From assembly GCF_004217615.1 (NCBI RefSeq), contig NZ_SHLD01000001.1, positions 2,914,001 to 2,978,000 of the forward strand: a DNA stretch of 64,000 nt. Direction: 5' to 3'. The translations under genes and the position numbers were made by a program. The notes beneath the pieces were generated by a model. It worked only from the letters and a program-made list of their open reading frames with translations. It did no database searches and was not told the DNA's origin. Below, one piece after another: positions 59,684 to 64,000 of the stretch. The stretch is from Micromonospora kangleipakensis. Its GTDB lineage: Bacteria; Actinomycetota; Actinomycetes; Mycobacteriales; Micromonosporaceae. Every line of letters starts with the position of its first letter. The first letter of the stretch is position 1.

Positions 59684-61219
59684 TCAGCGGGTGATCCGCC
59701 GGGGTCGGCCGGGCGGGCCGCCCGGCTTCGGCCGGTAGGTGGGTAGCCCGATGGCGACGGCGAGCATGCAGGCCGCACGGGTGTCGAACGCATCCGAGAT
59801 GTCCTGGTCGTAGAAGGTCAGGCCGGTGCCGCCGTGACCGAGGGTGAAGGCGGCCAGTTGCAGGCGGCCGGCGGCCACCCCCGCCTCGAACTGGGCGACC
59901 CGGTACCCGCGCTCGCCGTACCCGTCGAGCACCTGGTCGAGATCGGCGCAGGCGAAGTCGGTGTACGCCGAGTCGCCGCCGAGCGGCTGGTCGAGGCAGA
60001 GCCCCTGGCTCAACGTTCGTACCTTGGGCTCCGGCGCCGGACGGCGCAGCTGCGGCGGGCCGTCGACCTGCTGATACAGGCCCGGCTCCGTGCCGTGCAC
60101 CGCGTGGACCGCGACCTCGTGGGAGAGCAGGGTGGTCCCGGTCGGGATTGCGTCGGCGGGGACCGCTCGGGTCGCCGCCGCCATCGCCCAGTGCAGCAGC
60201 TCGGCGGGGGCGAGTTGGCGGCGCATGCGCCGGGTGGAGCCGCGGCGCAGGATGACCGACTCGATTGGCTCGCTGCCGGCCGCAACCGGTGCATCGACGG
60301 TGTCGGTGGCGCGGGGCAGGCCCGCGACGGCGGCCGCCCGCCAGCCGGTCACGTCGTCGCCCGTGGTGAGCTCACCGGCCTGCTGCACCCGGTTGACCAG
60401 CGGGAAGTCGACCGGCGCGGGGGAGAGCGGCGTCGGCGGGAACTGCGGCGGAGGTAGCTCGACCGGCTCGGCGGCGGCGGTCGCGGTGGGCCGGCCGCAG
60501 GTGATCACCGCCACCGGGAACTCCGTCACGCCGTCGACGCCGAGCAGGCGAGACACGGCGGCGTCGACGAAGCCTAGCCGTACCCGCACGGGCAGCCCGT
60601 GGCCTTCGGCGACGGCGAGCAGATTCGCCAGCATTGTCCCGGCGTCCCAGTAGACGTGCCGCCAGCCCCGTTCGGCGTACTTCCACGCGGTGCGCCACGG
60701 GAGGCCGGTGACGACGAGGGCGAGCGGGCTGGCCGCGACGTCTGGGTCGGCGGTGGCGTCGGCCAGCGCCCGGCGGTGGTCCCCGGCCGCGAGTGCCTCC
60801 AGGCCGAACACCTCCGGCGCGAAGTGGTACAGCCCGGCGTCGAGTCCGGCCACCTCGCTGGCCACCGCGTACATCTCGAGGGGGTGAAGATTGCCGGCGG
60901 AGGGGGCGGCCCGGAACCAGAGGTTGTCTCCGGCGGTTCGGGTGACGCCGGCCGAGTAGAACAGCAGCCGGGCGAGGAGTTCGCCGTCGATGGTCGGGTC
61001 GCTCGGCGGTACCCGTCCGGACAGGGTCGCCGCGGCCGGCGCCCCGGTCGGCGGCAGGTCGCGGGGGAGGGGGTGCACCGGCGCCCCGAGGTGGCGTTTG
61101 AAGGGCTGGGGCCGGTTGCTCGGGTCCATCGGGACGAACCCATGGACACCCGGCGGCCGGCCGCCGCGACACTGGCTCGTCTGGTGGTGGTAGAGCCGGG
61201 TCAACTCGCCGGTGCGCAT
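59684..61219 (-). CDS. SagB/ThcOx family dehydrogenase (nitroreductase superfamily)
   Basis: A 511-residue FMN protein with two nitroreductase-like halves. The first has LFYSAGVTRTAGDNLWFRAA, PSAGNLHPLEMYAVAS and WRHVYWDAGTMLANLLAVAE. The second has ILRRGSTRRMRR, GLYQQVDGPP and AFDTRAACMLAVAIG. The N-terminal LTRLYHHQTSQ and RPQPFKRHLGAPVHPLPRD match the start of SagB/ThcOx proteins, which oxidise azolines to azoles in thiazole/oxazole peptides. No YcaO cyclodehydratase or precursor peptide gene is nearby, so it may serve another pathway. The start at 61219 is kept because conserved residues begin at once. A dyad lies just upstream. Confidence 0.85.
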   Translation of the reverse strand: MRTGELTRLYHHQTSQCRGGRPPGVHGFVPMDPSNRPQPFKRHLGAPVHPLPRDLPPTGAPAAATLSGRVPPSDPTIDGELLARLLFYSAGVTRTAGDNLWFRAAPSAGNLHPLEMYAVASEVAGLDAGLYHFAPEVFGLEALAAGDHRRALADATADPDVAASPLALVVTGLPWRTAWKYAERGWRHVYWDAGTMLANLLAVAEGHGLPVRVRLGFVDAAVSRLLGVDGVTEFPVAVITCGRPTATAAAEPVELPPPQFPPTPLSPAPVDFPLVNRVQQAGELTTGDDVTGWRAAAVAGLPRATDTVDAPVAAGSEPIESVILRRGSTRRMRRQLAPAELLHWAMAAATRAVPADAIPTGTTLLSHEVAVHAVHGTEPGLYQQVDGPPQLRRPAPEPKVRTLSQGLCLDQPLGGDSAYTDFACADLDQVLDGYGERGYRVAQFEAGVAAGRLQLAAFTLGHGGTGLTFYDQDISDAFDTRAACMLAVAIGLPTYRPKPGGPPGRPRRITR

Positions 61220-61223
61220 CCGC

Positions 61224-61256
61224 CGGGCATACCCGCCGGCGCCCGGCGTATGCCCG
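61224..61256. promoter_or_regulatory. Inverted repeat before the SagB-like gene
   Basis: CGGGCATAC (61224-61232) and GTATGCCCG (61248-61256) form perfect 9-bp arms with a 15-nt GC-rich centre, five bases upstream of the minus-strand ATG. It could be an operator or a hairpin over the ribosome binding site. Confidence 0.45.
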
Positions 61257-61315
61257 AACGAGCGCGGTGCCGGGCGTGGCAGCCGTCCGCGGCCCGCACC
61301 CGCCGCGCAGCCGTC

Positions 61316-62776
61316 CTATTTCGGTGCTGCCGCCGGGCGCTGCGGCAGGTACACCTCCCAGCCGGAGGTGGTGAGGCCCCGCACCGGAATCCGGTGCCAG
61401 TCCTTGGCCCAGTCCGGCGGGGCGGAGCCCTTGACCAGCAGGGCGAAGTGTCCGGTCGCCGCGGCCTGCCGCAGCTGCGCGGTGCTCGCGTTGCGGTTGT
61501 ATCCCCGGTCTTCCAGCGCCCGGCACCCGGCATAGTAGGCGATCGGAATGGCCTCGTGGCCGGAGATCACGCACGGCGGTCGCACCCCGTGCGATCGCAG
61601 GGTCTGGACGAGGCGGGTCCAGTCGCCGCGGCCGCGGACCTGCTCCGCCACGACGTGGTGCAGGATGCCGGCCTGGATGGCGAGGTGGCCGGCGAAGCCC
61701 AACGCAACCACGGCGGCGACGACCCGCCGCGACTGGCCGACGGCCGTGGAGAACAATGCGGCGATCCCCGGGGCGGCGCAGACCAGAGCAACGGCGTACG
61801 TCGGCAGCAGGAACCGGGGTGCGGAGTATCCGATCAGGAACAGGTAGGGGAAGGCCATGGCGGCGGCGACCACGATTGGCAGCCATGCCGTCCGTGCCAT
61901 GCCCGCCCGGTGGGCCGTCCGGACAGCCAGTGGCACCAGCACCGCCAGCGCCAGCCACCACAGCACCGCCGGCCACCGCACGGGGCTGCCGCACGGGCGG
62001 CACAGGATCGGCCCGTCCAGGGTGCTGATCACGTGCCCGAGGGAGAACTGCAGGCTCGTGCCGCCCTGCACGTGACCGGCTTGACGGATGCGCTCCAGGA
62101 GCCCGCCGTAGCGCAGCTCGGCCTCGACCGCCCACGGTGCGCCGCCCAGCACGAGGCCGGCGACCACTGCCGCGGTCAGCCGCCACCGCCGGAACGCGGG
62201 CACCGCGACGGTGGCGGCGAGCAGCGGGAGCCCGAGCCAGAAGGCGTCGGCCGGACGCATCAGGGCGGCCACGGCGAGGGCGGCGACGAGCCCGAGGTAC
62301 GCCCCGGGTCGGGCTGGCTCGGCCGCGGCCAGCAGGAAACACCCGACCGCCGCCACCGCCGCCATCGCCGTGTAGTGGTTGGGCATTGCGGCGTTCGCGT
62401 AGAACAGGGCGGTCCAGAGGCTCGCATACAGCCCGGCGGCTATCGCGGCGGTGGCGGGCCGCCGGGACACCCGCGACCACACCCAGAACGCCAGCCCGAG
62501 GGACGCCGCCGCGGTGACGGTGAGGAACAGGCGGAGCACGACGGTGGAATCGAGCCAGGACGCCACCGGCCACACCAGCAGGGTCACGCCCCGGGCGCGC
62601 GGTGCGCTCATGAACGCCGGCGGCGCATGGTTGCCGTGCTGGCTCACATAGACGACCTCGTCCCAGCCGAGGTCGAGACTGGCCGGCACCGCGACCAGCG
62701 CCACGGCGGCGAAGATCACGCACACCGCGACCAGGGGTCGCGCGCCGGATCGGGATGTCACGGATGGGGAGAGCAC
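61316..62776 (-). CDS. GT-C-type membrane glycosyltransferase-like protein
   Basis: A 486-residue polytopic protein with about eleven helices. The first extracytoplasmic loop has SLDLGWDEVVYVSQHGNHAP, the Asp-Glu motif expected of GT-C enzymes (ArnT/PMT-like) that use polyprenyl-phosphate sugars. Further helices include AAIAAGLYASLWTALFYANA and GYSAPRFLLPTYAVALVCAA. A C-terminal soluble domain of ~110 residues with CVISGHEAIPIAYYAGCRAL completes the fold. The donor and acceptor are unknown. It lies 97 nt upstream of the SagB-like gene on the same strand. Confidence 0.75.
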   Translation of the reverse strand: MLSPSVTSRSGARPLVAVCVIFAAVALVAVPASLDLGWDEVVYVSQHGNHAPPAFMSAPRARGVTLLVWPVASWLDSTVVLRLFLTVTAAASLGLAFWVWSRVSRRPATAAIAAGLYASLWTALFYANAAMPNHYTAMAAVAAVGCFLLAAAEPARPGAYLGLVAALAVAALMRPADAFWLGLPLLAATVAVPAFRRWRLTAAVVAGLVLGGAPWAVEAELRYGGLLERIRQAGHVQGGTSLQFSLGHVISTLDGPILCRPCGSPVRWPAVLWWLALAVLVPLAVRTAHRAGMARTAWLPIVVAAAMAFPYLFLIGYSAPRFLLPTYAVALVCAAPGIAALFSTAVGQSRRVVAAVVALGFAGHLAIQAGILHHVVAEQVRGRGDWTRLVQTLRSHGVRPPCVISGHEAIPIAYYAGCRALEDRGYNRNASTAQLRQAAATGHFALLVKGSAPPDWAKDWHRIPVRGLTTSGWEVYLPQRPAAAPK

Positions 62777-63285
62777 CGAGACCTCGCTAGACGCGTCACG
62801 CCAGGCCGTGCCCAGCGAGGAGGGTGGGGATTGTGCGAGCAGCCCTCACGTTAGTAGAAAGCGGGACATATTGGGCCTTATCCGCGAATCCGACCATCGG
62901 TCACACCTTGATCGCTCTGTAACTCGGTGATCTGCTCGGGGAAGCCGATGCCGAGCGGCAAGACCGGGCGGCCTGATCGGCAGCAGTGGCGCGGCCTGTA
63001 CAGGCTCATGCAGCAGAGAGTGTGGCCGAAGACTTTGCCTGACGGTGTGGCCGAAGCTATGGCCACTCTCTCTGGCGCGCCTACCTGGGCGGTGGCCGGC
63101 AGGAGATGTTGAGACTGGGGCTGCCGCGGTTGGCGCAGCCGGTGTTCGACGATGCGTTCGCTGTTGAGACCTCGTCCTCGGCGGCTGCTGGTCGACACCA
63201 AGGGCGCCGTAGTCGTTCGGGAGCGTCGGTGCTGGACACCTAATCGGTTGGCACCACACCGCCTAACCGCATTACCGTGCCAGCC
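62777..63285. other. Gap with no recognised gene
   Basis: About 500 bases between divergent genes. Several frames are open on both strands, but none has a credible RBS plus family resemblance. The sequence near 63030-63240 reads in fragments, for example LRLGLPRLAQPVFDDAFAVE on the plus strand, that suggest decayed coding DNA. Confidence 0.4.
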
Positions 63286-64000
63286 GTGCCCATCCACGAT
63301 GACGAGATCCGAGCCACCGTCGGGCAGGTGCGCCGCCTGGTGGCGGCCCAGTGCCCGCAGTGGGCCGACCTTCCCGTGACACCCCTACCCGACGAGTTGG
63401 AGGGCACCGACCACGTACTCTTTCGGATCGGCAACGAACTCGTCGCCCGTATGCCCAAGATTGCCTCGGCGGTCGACCAGGCCGATTCTGATGCGCGGTG
63501 GCTGCCCTTGCTGGTGTCCCACCTGCCTGTGCGGATTCCAGTTCCGCTTCATGTGGGCGAGCCGGGCGCGGGGTACCCGTGGCGGTGGACCGTGGTGCCG
63601 TGGGTCGTGGGGAGCACGCCTCCCAGGCTTGGCTGCGACGACGTACTCCTGGCCCGCGATGTGGCCGCCTTCGTTCGCGCCCTGCACGGGGTGGATCCGG
63701 CCGGAGGCCCGTTCAAGCCACCGGGTTCCCGCGGGTCCGCCCTGCACCACGCCGATGAAGGCGTCCGCCGTGTGCTGCCCCGGCTCGCCGAGCAGGACGA
63801 CGGCTTCGATGTGACCGCGGCCGAGGCGGCCTGGGACGCCTGCCTGGCTGCTCCTGACTGGGACCGGGACCCCGTATGGATCCACGGTGATCTGCAGCCG
63901 GGCAACCTGATCACCGACCGCGGCCGACTGGCCGCGGTCATCGACTTCGGCGCACTCGGTGTCGGCGATCCGGCGCCGGACGTGGCTCCGGCGCTATGGA
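63286..64000 (+). CDS. Aminoglycoside phosphotransferase family protein (partial, runs off the window)
   Basis: At least 238 codons of a protein-kinase-like phosphotransferase. The N-lobe has DHVLFRIGNELVARMPK, with the ATP-binding Lys in ARMPK. The catalytic loop is VWIHGDLQPGNLITDRG (H-G-D-x-x-x-x-N), followed by VIDFGALGVGDPAPDVAPAL, whose Asp is the metal ligand. This is the APH/choline kinase fold that also covers macrolide and homoserine kinases, so antibiotic resistance is possible but not shown. A GTG at 63277 or 63286 starts the frame with no clear RBS, which suggests a leaderless mRNA. The 3' end lies beyond the window. Confidence 0.85.
   Translation, partial: MPIHDDEIRATVGQVRRLVAAQCPQWADLPVTPLPDELEGTDHVLFRIGNELVARMPKIASAVDQADSDARWLPLLVSHLPVRIPVPLHVGEPGAGYPWRWTVVPWVVGSTPPRLGCDDVLLARDVAAFVRALHGVDPAGGPFKPPGSRGSALHHADEGVRRVLPRLAEQDDGFDVTAAEAAWDACLAAPDWDRDPVWIHGDLQPGNLITDRGRLAAVIDFGALGVGDPAPDVAPALW

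Noticed and set aside
1..64000. CRISPR arrays, rRNA and tRNA genes
   Set aside because: No regularly spaced repeats of 25-40 bp were seen, and no tRNA- or rRNA-like sequence was recognised by eye, including near the integrase remnant. A covariance search would be decisive for tRNAs.

Overview
The window is very GC-rich actinomycete DNA with dense, often 4-nt-overlapping genes and many GTG starts. The gene content suggests Micromonosporaceae or a related family: a SARP regulator, repeated LtrA and FUSC membrane genes, a rifampin phosphotransferase with a rifamycin-associated element, and IS701, IS110 and IS607 elements. The genus cannot be fixed from the sequence alone. The DNA looks like an accessory region: intact catabolic and resistance operons sit between insertion sequences, broken genes and segmental duplications.

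Layout. 0-5 kb: a large SARP/AfsR-type ATPase regulator, a DUF1345 membrane protein and a truncated FUSC (aromatic acid exporter-like) gene. 5-21.7 kb: three diverged copies of an LtrA + FUSC module on the minus strand (LtrA1 with the FUSC1 remnant, LtrA2 with FUSC2, LtrA3 with FUSC3). They are headed by an AI-2E/PerM-type transporter, a short piece of which was copied along with LtrA1. Copy 1 is interrupted by a deleted IS607-type element and copy 3 by an IS110 remnant. Between copies 1 and 2 lies a five-gene overlapping aromatic operon (extradiol dioxygenase, FAH-type hydrolase, acyl-CoA ligase, DoxX, FAD monooxygenase) with a divergent TetR gene. 21.7-25.2 kb: patatin phospholipase, coiled-coil protein, acyl-CoA ligase.

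25.2-32.2 kb holds an apparently complete meta-cleavage pathway. On the minus strand are FAD hydroxylase, extradiol dioxygenase and C-C hydrolase. On the plus strand are TetR, hydratase (MhpD), acetaldehyde dehydrogenase (MhpF) and aldolase (MhpE). Two palindromes lie between the divergent operons. Together these enzymes would convert a phenolic compound to an acid, pyruvate and acetyl-CoA. The neighbouring CoA ligases could activate the acid, and the FUSC proteins could handle aromatic acids; both links are inferences.

32.3-35.7 kb: a fourth LtrA gene split by an IS110-type element, then a hybrid scar of a subtilisin-type protease start and a copy of the SARP gene's 3' end. 35.9-41 kb: a TetR repressor with two operator-like sites, a self-sufficient CYP102-type P450-reductase fusion and a zinc alcohol dehydrogenase. 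41-44 kb: IS5-like, tyrosine-integrase and IS481-like remnants around a DUF1801 protein. 44-47.3 kb: a VWA-domain protein divergent from an ADP-ribosylglycohydrolase fused to a dual-specificity phosphatase domain. 47.9-50.9 kb: rifampin phosphotransferase preceded by a truncated glycosyltransferase frame and a rifamycin-associated element. 51.2-53.6 kb: cytochrome bd oxidase (cydAB). 54-56.3 kb: a barstar-like gene hit by an intact IS701 element. 56.4-58.6 kb: WYL regulator divergent from DinB-like and glyoxalase-like genes. 58.6-64 kb: remnants of a 3-hydroxyacyl-CoA dehydrogenase and a methyltransferase, a SagB/ThcOx dehydrogenase, a GT-C membrane protein and the start of an aminoglycoside-phosphotransferase-family gene. 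I saw no rRNA, tRNA or CRISPR array.
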